A stretch of 64,000 nucleotides of DNA, from positions 10,443,840-10,507,839 of the forward strand of contig OY855915.1 in NCBI GenBank assembly GCA_963693305.1, written 5' to 3'. The notes below the pieces were generated by a model that saw only the letters and a list, made by a program, of their open reading frames with translations, did not search any database and was not told the DNA's origin. Both the position numbers and the translations under genes were made by a program. This DNA comes from Meandrina meandrites (lineage: Eukaryota; Cnidaria; Anthozoa; Scleractinia; Meandrinidae). How positions within the stretch are numbered: position 1 is the first letter of the stretch; each line of letters begins with the position of its first letter. Of this stretch, positions 48,001-60,870 are shown one piece after another.

Positions 48001-51000
48001 ACGCCCACGCACTCAAAGTGAAAAAACATGTTCAAAGAGTGAATACGCCCAGAATAACAAACCTCCGTGCGCATGCTCATATAAGTTTATAGGTGAAAAC
48101 GTGCAAACAAACTTTCTGCTTAGAAGAATTCTAATTAACAGTATAAATATGGTTAGCGATTTCCGACAATTTGGTTAGTGACCGCTCAAAAGGGTGGTAA
48201 AGGACAGTTTTCGCTGGTTTTTGGTTCTGTAATTTACACTCATACTTCAATCAAAATGGAGTTATTATTCCAGGCACATGGAAAAGAAAAACAACTAAAA
48301 TAATTAGCTTACATGCCATGAAATCCAACATGTTTTTTATTAACATTGTTGTGTTTTTTTTTTAATTTAACATCCGAAATTTTGGAGTTTTGGAGTTATA
48401 AATCTCACTTTACCCAGTACAAACTTGGTACTGAAATCTGAATTAACACTTCCAGTCTGCTAATTTCGTAATTGTAAATTTTACACGTTACAGTGGTGGA
48501 AACTATTAACAGCAACATAGCCGAGAAGATAAGAAAGTATTTCACTTCAGCTAGTACGGAGCGATTTCTTCGTTTTGCATCGAAAAATTACAATTTCACA
48601 TGAGTAGATATACCACAATGTTTCTTCACAAAATGTGTATATATTGTCCAGATTTTGTTTCACATAAACACAGATTAACGATGGATTTTTGGAGGTATTT
48701 GTAATTATTCTTCTCCGTTGACAAATAATAAAAGAAAAAAAGAAAACAACAGATAGTCTTTTTGTCGGCGCTTACATTTTATCTTTTTTTTAGTCACGGC
48801 TGTTTCGAACGGATTCAATAGCTCCAGTCCTCTCCAGTCCTTGAGGTACAAAGAAATCTGTAATGCGGCTTGGCTTGTTTTCTATCTTTTCATCGTGTTC
48901 TTAAATAATTCCATATGCTTTTAAGACATCGTTCTTGGCACTTTCTGCTCGTAGTTTATCTGTGGGACAGCTGTGTGAAGGTTGTTCCACGGTCAACGGA
49001 ATCTGTGTTTCCTTGGCGTTCATCGAGTGTTCTTCTTCGCTTCTATGCTTTGCTGTTTCTCGGAGGCGGGGCAAGTCGTAGTGATTATTTTGTACAGTAG
49101 ATTGGTTCTGTTTAAAACGAACCGATCTGCTACAGGAACTTGGAAAGCAATCTTTCACAGGCACAATTCCATAGGCTTCTAAAACAACGTTTAGATACTG
49201 CACTGTTGTTATGTCACTGACTTGGGCTGAAGTCTTCAGAGTTTTCAACATTTCAACTTTGAAGGATGACAAAACTGAAAATAATGAAATATTGACTGCT
49301 CCCTTGGGCGTACTTATATTATTTAAAATGTAATCAATTGATATCTGTTTGTTTGCTTGGGTTGCATTGTTTTTCTAACGTGCCCTCGCCCGTCAGTCAA
49401 AGGATTAAGAATTTACGCCCACGCACTCAAAGTGAAAAAACATGTTCAAAGAGTGAATACGCCCAGAATAACAAACCTCCGTGCGCATGCTCATATTAGT
49501 TTATAGGTGAAAACGTACAAACAAACTTTCTGCTTAGAAGAATTCTAATTAACAGTATAAATATGGTTAGCGATTTCCGACAATTTGGCTGTAATTTACA
49601 CTCATACTTCAATCAAAATGGAGTAATTATTCCAGGCATATGGAAAAGAAAAACAACTAAAATAATTCGCTTCCTTGCCATGTAATCCAATCTGTTTTTT
49701 TATTAACATTGTTGTGGGTTTTTTTTTTTAATTTAACATACGAAATTTTGGAGTTCTCGAGTAGCGAGAGATGAAATCTCACTTTACCCAGTACAAACTT
49801 GATACTGAAATCTGAATAACACTTCCAGTCAGCTAATTTCGTAATTGTAAATTTTACACGTTACAATGGTGGAAACTATTAACAGCAACGTAGCCGAGAA
49901 GATAAGAAAGTATTTCACTTCAGCTAGTACGGAGCGATTTCTTCGTTTTGCATCAAAAAATTACAATTTCACATGAGTAGATATACCACAATGTTTTCTT
50001 CACAAAATGTGTATATATTGTCCAGATTTTGTTTCACATAAACACAGATTAACGATGGATATCTGGAGGTATTTGTAATTATTCTTCTCCGTTGATAAAT
50101 AATAAAAGAAAAAAGAATACAACACTCAGATAGTCATTTCGTCGGTGTTAACATTTTTTTTTTTCAAGTCACGGCTGTTTCGAACGGATTCAATAGCTCC
50201 AGTCCTCTCTTTTAGTCCTTGAGGTACAAAGAAATCTGTAATGCGGCTTGGCTTGTTTTCTATCTTTTCATCGTGTTCTTAAATAATTCCATATGCTTTT
50301 AAGACATCATTTTTGGCACTTTCCGCTCGTAGTTTATCTGTGGGACAGCTGTGTGAAGGTTGTTCCACGGTCAACGGAATCTGTGTTTCTTTGACTTTCA
50401 TCGAGGGTTCTTCTTCGCTTTTATGCTTTGCTGTTTCTCGGAGGCGGGGCAAGTCATAGTGATTATTTTGTACAGTAGATTGGCTCTGTTTAAAACGAAC
50501 CAATCTGTTACAGGAACTTGGAAAGCAATCTTTCATAGGCACGATTCCATAGGCTTCTAAAACAGTGTTTAGATACTGCACTGATGCTATGTCACTGACT
50601 TGGGCTGAAGTCTTAGTTTTCAACATTTCAACTTTGAAGGATGACAAAACTGAAAATACTGAAATATTGACTGCTCCCTTGGGCGTACTTATATTATTTG
50701 AAATGTAATCAATTGATATCTGTTTGTTTGCTTGGGTTGCATTGTTTTTCTAACGTGCCCTCGCCCGTCAAAGGATTAAGAATTCACGCCCACGCACTCA
50801 AAGTGAAAAAACGTGTTCCAAGAGTGAATACGCCCAGAACAACAAATCTCCGTGCGCATGCTCATATTAGTTTATATAGGTGAAAACGTGCAAACAAACT
50901 TTCTGCTTAGAAGAATTCTAATTAACAGTATAAATGTGGTTAGCGATTTCCGACAATTCGGTTAGTGACCGCTAAAAAGGGTGGTAAAGGACAGTTTTCG

Positions 51001-54000
51001 CTGGATTTTGGTTCTGTAATTTACACTCATACTTCAATCAAATGGAGTTATTATTCCAGGCACATTAAAAAGAAAAACAACTAAAATAATTCGCTTAATT
51101 GCCATGTAATCCAACATGTTTTTTTATTAACATTGATTCTTTTTATATTTAAATACGAAATTTTGGAGTTCTCGAGTAGCGAGCGATGAGAATCTCACTT
51201 TACCCAGTACAAACTTGATACTGAAATCTGAATTAACACTTCCAGTCAGCTAATTTCGTAATTGTAAATTTTACACGTTACAGTGGTGGAAACTATTAAC
51301 AGCAACATAGCCGAGAAGATAAGAAAGTATTTCACTTCAGCTAGTACGGAGCGATTTCTTCGTTTTGCATCGAAAAATTACAACTTCACATGAGTAGATA
51401 AACCACAATGTTTCTTCACAAAATGTGTACATATTGTCCAGAGTTTGTTTCACATAAACACAGATTAACGATGGATTTCTGGAGGTATTTGTAATTATTC
51501 TTCTCCGTTGACAAATAATAAAAGAAAAAAAGAAAACAACAGATAGTCTTTTTGTCGGTGCTTACATTTTATCTTTTTTTTATAATTAGTCACGGCTGTT
51601 TCGAACGGATTCAACCGCTCCAGTCCTCTCTTTTAGTCCTTGAGGTACAAAGAAATCTGTAATAAGGCTTGGCTTGTTTTCTATCTTTTCATCGTGTTCT
51701 TAAATAATTCCATATGCTTTAAAGACATCATTTTTGGCACTTTTTTCTGTAGCGCAGCTGTGTAAAGGTTGTTCTTGTTCCTTGGTCAACGGAATCTGTG
51801 TTTCCTTGGCGTTCATCGAGTCTTCTTCTTCGCTTTCATGGTTTGCTGTTTCTCGCCGGCGGGACAGACCAAAGTGATTAATTTGCAGCGAAGACTTGCC
51901 TCGTTTGAAACAAAGCGAAATGCTACAGGAACTTGGAAAGCAATCTTTCATAGGCACAATTCCATAGGCTTCTAAAACAACGTTTTCATACTGCACTGTT
52001 GCAGTGTCACTGATTTGGGATGAACTCTTAACTTTCAACATTTCAACTATCAAGGATGACAGAACTGGAGATATTGAAATATTTTCTGTATGATTACGTG
52101 TTTATATCATAATCAGTTGATGTTTGTTTGCTTGGTAAGTGCGTACCTTCGTACGTTAATGGTTGATTAGATTTACGCACATATACTAATAAATGCATAC
52201 ATTAAATAATTATCCTACGTAATCGCCTGATACTTAACCGACGAGACCGTAGGCGGAGTTGGCTAAAATCAGACGATATTCTGCAAGATCGAGCAGGATA
52301 ATTGTTTTGTTATGCAACAAATTTTAAACGACAGCCTTTTTGTAGCGAGAAAAACTGTGGCCGTGCAGCCCAGTGCAAGATTTCGTGCAAATCTTGGCAA
52401 TCTACGTAAATTGTAAGATATATGTTACGTACGGATACATGACTGAGAACAATTACTTTCTGACCATGTATCGGCATGGCGCGAATTTGTTGAATAATAA
52501 ATATTCATTTGGTGAGTACGCGCAGAATAACAGACCTACGTGCGCATGCGCGTATACGTAAATAGGTCAGAGAGGAAAACACGCCCATAGCAACATCCTT
52601 ACGTGTGTATGCCAACGAAAAACAAACCTACGTAACGACGCACAGTACATGTAGGTAAACAAAGTCCACAATCAAAGGGTTTTTTTGCATCAGGTGAAAT
52701 GTTATATGATTCACAGAATTTTAAGTATCAGCAGAAGTCCAGCAGCAGTTGATTTTACTTCTTTCTTTATAAAAAGGAGCAACGATCAAACATTTTGATA
52801 AGAATGCGTGACTATTAAACGGTGCCTGCGTCCGCTTGATAGAGTTGAGCGCTTAAAACGAGTTGTAATTTACAGTAACTATGGTGAGCAATTTCCAAAA
52901 ATTTGATTAGTGACCGCTAGTAATGGGTGGCCGCTTAACAGAGATGTGACTGTAAGTCCATATAACAGTACTCGCAACAGTATTCGCTATTATTGGGTTC
53001 TGTAATTTATATACATGATTTCATTAAAATGAAGTAATTTTTCCAGGAACGTGGTAAAGAAAAGCAGTTTTTTTTTTAAAATTTAACATAGGAATTTTTG
53101 GAGTTCAAGAGTAGCGAGAAACGAAAATCTCATTTTACCCAGTACAAACTTGAGACTGAACTCTGAAACAACACTTTTAATCACCTAATTTTGTAATTTT
53201 ACATTTAACGCATTACAGTACTGGAAACCTTTTACAGCAACATAGCCGAGATAAAGGAGCGTATTTCACTTCGGCTAATCTGGATAGATAGCTGAGTTTT
53301 GTAATAAAAAAATACACTTTCATGCGTTTGAGTATTTCTACCACGATATTTTCTCACACAATGTCGAGAGATTTGCTTTACAAAGTTGTTAACACAAATT
53401 ATCAACAACGATAGATTTCGGGAGGTATTCTGAATTATTATCCTCCGATGAAAAATAGCAAAGTAAACAGAGAAAAGCAGATAGTCTTTTCGGCGGCGTT
53501 AAGATTTTGTTTTGTCACGGCTGTTTCGAACGGTTTCAACATCTCCAGAAAATTGAGTTACTTCTATTGCTTGCGCAGTCGCGATCGGCGTGTTCGTTCT
53601 TCAGGGACGAAGAAATCTGCGACATCTATGGTTCAGCTTGGGTGGTCGTTTATTTTACAACGGGTTCTAACCGAGAATAATTCCATATGCTTTTAAGACA
53701 TCATTTTTGGCAATATTTTCTGTGGGACAACTGTGTGAAGGTTGTTCCATGGTCAATGGAATCTGTGTTTCGTTGGTGTTTATCGCGTCTAATTCGTCTC
53801 TGCCTTCATGGTTTGCTGTTTCTCGCCGATGGGGCAGGCCAAATTGATTAATTTGCAGCGTAGATTGGCTCCTTTTGAAACGAAGCGATCTGCTATAGGG
53901 ACTTGGAAAGCAATCTTTCATAGGCACAATTCCATAGGCTTCTAAAACAGCGTTTTCATACTGCACTATTGCTGTGTCACAGGCTTGAGCTGAACTCTTA

Positions 54001-55374
54001 CTTTTCAACATTTCAACTATCGAGAATGACAGAACTGGAGATAATGGGATATTTTCTGCTTCCTAGCAAACATATTTATATCATTCGAAATATAATCAAT
54101 TGATGGTTGTTTGCTTGGCTGCATTGTTTTTCTAATGAGGTTAATACGTAATCTCGTGCGTTAATGGATTGGGGATTTATTAAATAAGAATACGTTTTCA
54201 TTTACTGGATACGCCCAGTATTGCCCAGTACCGAATGAAGACATTTAACAATTATGCTGTGAAATCGCATGGAATATCGCCTGATACTTACTAAGAAAAT
54301 ATCTTCATTTAGTGGATACGCCCAGTATCGCCCAGTACTAAATTTAGACATTTAACAATCTTGCCGTGAAATCGCACGGAATATCGCCGGATACTTACCA
54401 AGAATATATCTTCATTTAGTGAATACGCCCAGTATCGCCCAGTACTAAATTTAGACATTTAACAATCTTGCCATGAAATCGTACGGAATATCGCCTGATA
54501 CTTAGCCGACGAGGCCGTAGGCCGAGAGTTGGCTAAAATCATACGATATTCCGCAAGATCGAAGCAGGATGATTATTTCATTATTCAACAAATTTTCAAC
54601 GAAGTTCGTTTTGCAGCGAGAAAAACTGTGTTCGTGCAGCGCATTGCAAGATGTTGTACGAATCTTGGCAACCGACGTATATCGCGTGAATTTGTGCAAT
54701 ACTATAAAGTGAATACGCCCAGAGTGGCATATTTCCGTGCGCAAGCGCATATGAATAAATAGGTGAGAAAGGAAAGCACCCCCATAGCAACATCTTTACG
54801 TGTGTATGCCTACGTAAAAGAAACCTACATAACGACGTTCGACACATGCAGCTAAATATAGTCCACAATCAAAGGTTTTTAATTTTTGAATTAGGGGATG
54901 GAATAGTCATTTAATATTATATCCTTCACAGAATATAAAGTATGAACAACAGTTGATTTTACTTCTCCCTTTATAAAAAGCAGCAACGATGAAACATTTG
55001 GATAATAAACGGTGAAAGCGTCCGCCGTATGGAGGTGAACGCTTAAAAGAGTTCTAATTAACGGTAAATGGTCTGAGCAATTTCTAGGAATTAGGTTATA
55101 TAGTGACCGATAATAAAGGGTGACCGATTAACAGAGGTTCGACTGTTCGTCCATATCAGATCTCGCAACTATTGTGTTCTGTAATTTACACTCATACTTC
55201 AATCAAAATGGAGTAATTATTTCAGCCACATGGTAGAGAGGACGAGATAAAAAAAAAACGATTTCATGCCTTATAATCCAACATCCATTGTAAATGTGTC
55301 TTTTTATGAACGTTGTGGTTTTTTTTAATTTTATCATACGAAATGTTGGAATTCACGAGCAGCAAGATAGTAAC

Positions 55375-55432
<58 letters not shown>

Positions 55433-55774
55433 TTTATTAGGAATTATTGGATGAGGTTGAGTATGATATGAAGAATTATGCAGATCGAGGAAGGTGGTAT
55501 CTTCATATCATACGAAAGTCGAATTCAATAATTGTTTTATTATTTATTCAAAATATTTCCAGAGCTGTAAAGCACAAACGCATTTGAATGGGTTCTGACT
55601 TTGGCGTAGCGTTTTTGCAAAACGTAACCAATTCCTCTGCTCTTGCTGAAATTTGGATGTTTCTCTCCTGAAGATAAGTTTTAAAAATCAAGTAAATTCT
55701 CCCCAGTCCTCTTTTTTACCTCGCTCCCAATGTGTGGCTTCAAAGCTCAGTTGGTAGAGCATCGCACCGGTATC

Positions 55775-55808
<34 letters not shown>

Positions 55809-58800
55809 TGATTTTTTCAGGCTTCTTTATTTCAATTGCTTAAATTGGAAATTCACTGCGAAGATCACTTATCGCCTTCAGTCCTCTTTTTGTTCTTTAG
55901 GTGAAAACCTGTGATGCGGCTTGGCTGATTAATTTTTATTTTTCAACGCGTTCTTAAATAATTCCATAGATGCTTTTTAGGCATCGTTTTTGGCACATTT
56001 CGCTCGTTGTTTATCACTGGGACAGCCGTGTGAAGGTTGTTACATGGTAAACGGAATCTGTGTTTCGTTGGCCTTCATCGAGTCTTTGTCTCCACTTTTA
56101 TGCTTTGCTGTTTCTTGCCGGCGGGACAAGCCAAATATAATTGATTAAAATTAGAACCAACCAATCTGGAGGAACCTTTAAGGCAATGTTTTATAGGTAC
56201 AATTTGGTATTCTTCAACATTTCAACTATCAAGGATGACAGGACTAAAGATACTGAAATATTTTCTGCTCCGTTGCAAAAGTGTTTATATCATTTGAAGT
56301 ATAATCAATTGATGTTTGTTTGCTTGGGTTGCATTGTTTTTCTACACCCTCGTCTGTTCATGTATTGAGAATTTAGGCACTTTGCCATATGACCCGAACA
56401 GAGCCGCGCGCACGCTATTTCCTTGGAAAAAAATATGAGCGAAAGTCCCGTATGAGGGCCATATGCCTTGTTATACTGGGGCCGGAAAAGCCGTACGGCC
56501 GTATTAGAAAAGCATACGAACCCGCGACTACCGCGAGATGGAATTTGAAATCATTTGAATTTAAATGAACGACAGTTAAGAATATTCAGAAAGTACAGTA
56601 TGTCCGACATGTTTAAAATTTACTGTCTAAATAAAACAGTGTAGTTTGGAAGCGTCGAAATTAAAAACAAAACATGTTCAAACTCGGCAAGTGGTGAAAA
56701 AGCGTATCAATCTATTCCAGGAAGACAACAATAAAAGCCGTTAAAAAAATTACATTCTCGGACATATACATAAGCGTATCTTGGTTTCTAAATAAAACTG
56801 TTATCATGATAAACATTAAACAAAAAAGACAAATGACAATAATTTTTCTCTTGTTTGGTTTGACCAACCATGCACGCCATAAACTATTTTATTTTCTCAC
56901 GCGCAAGATTTGTTCTAAGAAGAGCCTACTCGCGAAAGACCAGGGCGGGAGAAGACTCCCGCCCTGCGAAAGACAAAGCACGTGCCCTAATCCTACAGAT
57001 CTCGACGTTTAGCTTATGAACTTGTGTTTTGTACTAATAAATTATAACTAGCAACAGCTCTTACCCGTTCTCGTTCTTCACCACTGATAACATCCCACGA
57101 AAACCCATCATTACTGTGATGTACGATGAAGCCAGTAACCCAACGGACGAGACTTCGACTTGGGTGGCCTTGTGTAGCAAACCCATCGATAAACTTCTCT
57201 GACAAAAGGTCGATTTCTGAAGGAAGAACGTGAACTATAGGTTTGAAATCTTTCTAGGAAATTTTTCATATAAGGTATATGAATTAACACGATCATTTTC
57301 TCTAGTAAGCCCCCAGTTTGGAAGTTATAGATAGATAAGCCCCCACAGTGGGAGAACCAATCAGATTCGTGGATTTGCAATAGAACACAGCTGAGTTTCT
57401 ACTACATGTTATTAAGGGGCAATTATTCTTGATTTATGCAATCCTTCAGAGTTTGTACTAAAACATCAGATTATGCGCCCTAGTTTTCTATGAGCGATAG
57501 AAAACTCATGGTCTTATTATTAAGTATAATAGATCAAGAGAGGAAAGATTATCCTGTTCTGAATGGTTCATTAGCCAATTTATGTTGCTAAAATTTCACA
57601 ACGAAAATAATTTGCTTACCAACTGTTACTACGATTTTGTTGAAATGTGTTACTAAACAGGGCTTAAAGGTACACTCTATTTAAATTAAAATACAAGCAC
57701 TAAGACATACTAAAATAAGGATAAAATAGGTTAAAAATCCCTTAAATCATTTATATATGTTGTGGTTTAATTTTATCCTTGGTTCAAGTTTCATTTTCCT
57801 TTGTTTAAGGAGGCTCACAACGGTTTCCAGCAATTTCGAGCTCTTAAACTTTGTTGGGCCAGTACTACGAATCTTTAGCAGTTGCTGCTACAATAATGAT
57901 ATCAAACAAATTCCCAATCATTGGTGAACAAGTTGCGGTTATTTTCATGACGTCACTGGTTACTATAGCAACAGTTTTACCCGTTAAAAACACCCTTAAT
58001 TTTCCCTTTAAGTGCTTATAACTCAAAAACGAGTCCGGCGACCCCCATTTTTTATTATTGAATAATGATAAGCATGTTAAGATGCAACTTTTTGCAAAGT
58101 TAAAAAAATTTCTGCGGAGCGGTTTCAGAGTCACCTTAAATTTCCGAAAATTTAAGGTGGCTCTGAAACCGCTCCGGAGAATTTTTTTTAACTTTGCAAA
58201 AAGTTGCATCTTAACATGCTTATCATTATTCAATAATAAAAAATGGGGGTCACCGGACTCGTTTTTGAGTTATAAGCACTTAAAGGGAAAATTAAGGGTG
58301 TTTTTAACGGGTAAAACTGTTGCTATAGTAACCAATGACGTCATGAAAATGACTGCAAATTGTTTAGCAATGATTGAGAATTTGTTTGATATCATTATTG
58401 TAGCAGCAACTGATAAAGATTTGTAGTACTGACCCATCAAAGTTTAAGAGCTGGAAAGTGCTGGGAACCATTGCGAGCCTCCTTAAATCATTATCAACAT
58501 TACCATACACAATAACAAAGGAAAATAAAATTTGAAACTAAAGGATAAAATTGAACCACAACACTGCAGGCGCACTTTTAATGTCATGCATAAACGTGAC
58601 GAATAAAGGAAATCAGAACCGTCGAAAGCTATTGCTAATCTCTTACCCAGGCCAGATTAGACAGATTGAGTTTCGGGTACTAGAGCAAGCCGCTGCATAT
58701 TCAGCAGTATCCCGCTGCTTTAATTTCCTGCTGTTCGTCGCGGTTTCTCTTTCATTTAATCGAATCAGGTTTTATTTAGGATATGGTCGAAACATATACG

Positions 58801-60832
58801 GGTCTTCCACGAGAATCTTCGGGAATCTTCCGGAAATGGTCACAATGACCAAATAACTTTTGAACTTTTCGATATGATAGAAAATATTCGTTCTTTCTTT
58901 TCATATTGCCTTAATATATATTTGTAATTTAGTTATATTGCAGAGGCACGGGATAAAATAGTTATCAGATGTTTTCTCATGTTTTCTCTCACTCGTGCAG
59001 TGGCTTAGTGACAGCCACTTGTGAAATATTTTACGGTTTATTTACCACACGGAAGTATAGCTGGCAGAAGCCTAACATCAACAACAACAGCAACTTTATT
59101 TGACCCAAATACATTAAATTTTCAAAAATTGGTAATAATAAAATCAAAGTGAGTACATGGCTGCCCGGAATAATCATCATGGGCTAATGAAAACTGGGCA
59201 GCCATCCTTATTTTTTTTTTGGGGTCAGAGACATCAACACATACAACAATACACACAAACAAAAGACTATTAACTTATCAGGAAAATAAAGTGTATCGAC
59301 AGATAAGCTAGCAGGTACACTGCAGCATAACCACGTATACTTATGCTTACCTAAAAACTCGCTTGGCAAATGGTACCTTTTCTTCTTGTACACGTAATTT
59401 TCGATGGTTTTCACACACCATCCCCCGTTGCTGTTGAGGCGGGCATTACGTGCTTTCATGTTAATTCCTGTACTGAATGTCGTTACCTTTATTTGGTTGT
59501 CTCGTATTTTACGAGATTCCATTCCCAATGGAGCAGAACACCCTGCGTGAAAATTGTCGTTTTAATAACTAAATCTATAATCTATCAATTTCTATCAGGT
59601 GATAGTTGATTCGGCCTGCGGCCTTATCAACTATCACCTCATAGAAATTGAGAGCGAAAAATCTAATTGTTTGAGTAGAATTCTTATTGAAGTACTCTTA
59701 ATTCAACGATTTTCGATAATCAGATTGTCGCATTTGATTAGCATACAAATAGAATTCTACTAAAACGACATATTTAACGTGATAGATGCATTTTGATGCA
59801 TGGTTAGACATAGACCGAGACAAACTTTGTTTAGACTTGGATAAAAACAATCAGTATGAAAAAATCCAAAAGATTTAAAATATTGGTTCATATGTTTGCC
59901 GTGTGAGTGCCGGTCAGGAATATAAGTCATTTTTGAATTTTCCCCTTTCTAAATCTTGTAAGGGTTAATGGCTTACATAATTCTGATGGAAGGCCATTCC
60001 AAAGAACAGCTCCGGAATAACCAAAACTGCGCTTAAGATAATTAGTCCTAGGTTTGTGTATCTGCAGGATGTACTCAGAGTTACGAATACTGTAAGAAAA
60101 ATCACAAGCAGAGAACAGATCTTACATGTAGGGGGCGTTAGTTTGTTTAGCGTTTTGAACAGTGACAACGTATCCAATACTTCTTTTTGCTTGTTTTAAA
60201 GAAACTTTTATGTTATACTTATTAGTCTGGGCTATAGCACAAGTTAAAGGGACACTGGCATGTCTGAAATATCACATTTTATAAGAATGTCCTGTATCGT
60301 GCTATAATTGCGCTTTATTGTCTTGCAATAGGAAAAGAAAAATGCTAAAAGTGGTAAAAGCAAAGGAATATCAACTAAGAGGGAACAGTGACTAAGAAAA
60401 AGGTCAAAATTTTATCAGAATGACAGCTTTGATTTCTGGACATCCAAAAAATCATCGTAATCCACTTCCATCCTTGCAATCCTGCACTTCTTCCTAAAAA
60501 TAACTGTTCTATCTTGTTTTGTTGGATCTTTTAATCAAGTTTACTCGTTTATTTGGTGGCATTTGGCAACATACTGAGGAAATTAGAAAATAGAAATTTC
60601 AATCATCAGCCGTGATATAGTGTCCCTTTAAATAGAACAAGTTGGCAAAGTTTTAACGACGCAAACAGATAAAACGATAATAGACCTTTCTCGCGTTATG
60701 CTTCAATGCCCGAGAACAATGGTTTCATATATTTACTGCACTTTTGTCCACCCGAGCCTCGACTGAAAACCAGTGTTCATAGTCGCTTGATCAAATGCGA
60801 GAAAGGTCTATTATAAATTAGTATCACCCAAC

Positions 60833-60870
<38 letters not shown>

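Larger units (their letters stand above)
45830..56300 (-). repeat. Tandem small-gene array inside a host intron
   Basis: Seven head-to-tail units on the minus strand, spaced 1377, 1408, 1378, 1421 and 1967 bp between successive intact stop codons, then a wreck at 55956-56222. Units 1-4 are nearly identical in spacer as well as coding part; 5 and 6 are diverged. The whole array sits in intron 44261-57064 of the discoidin/Ig gene, on the same strand. It is bracketed by inverted copies of repeat Q. Confidence 0.9.

Noticed and set aside
57865..58426. Two overlapping 122-codon open frames on opposite strands
   Set aside because: They are mirror images produced by one palindrome; no splice sites, promoter or motif.
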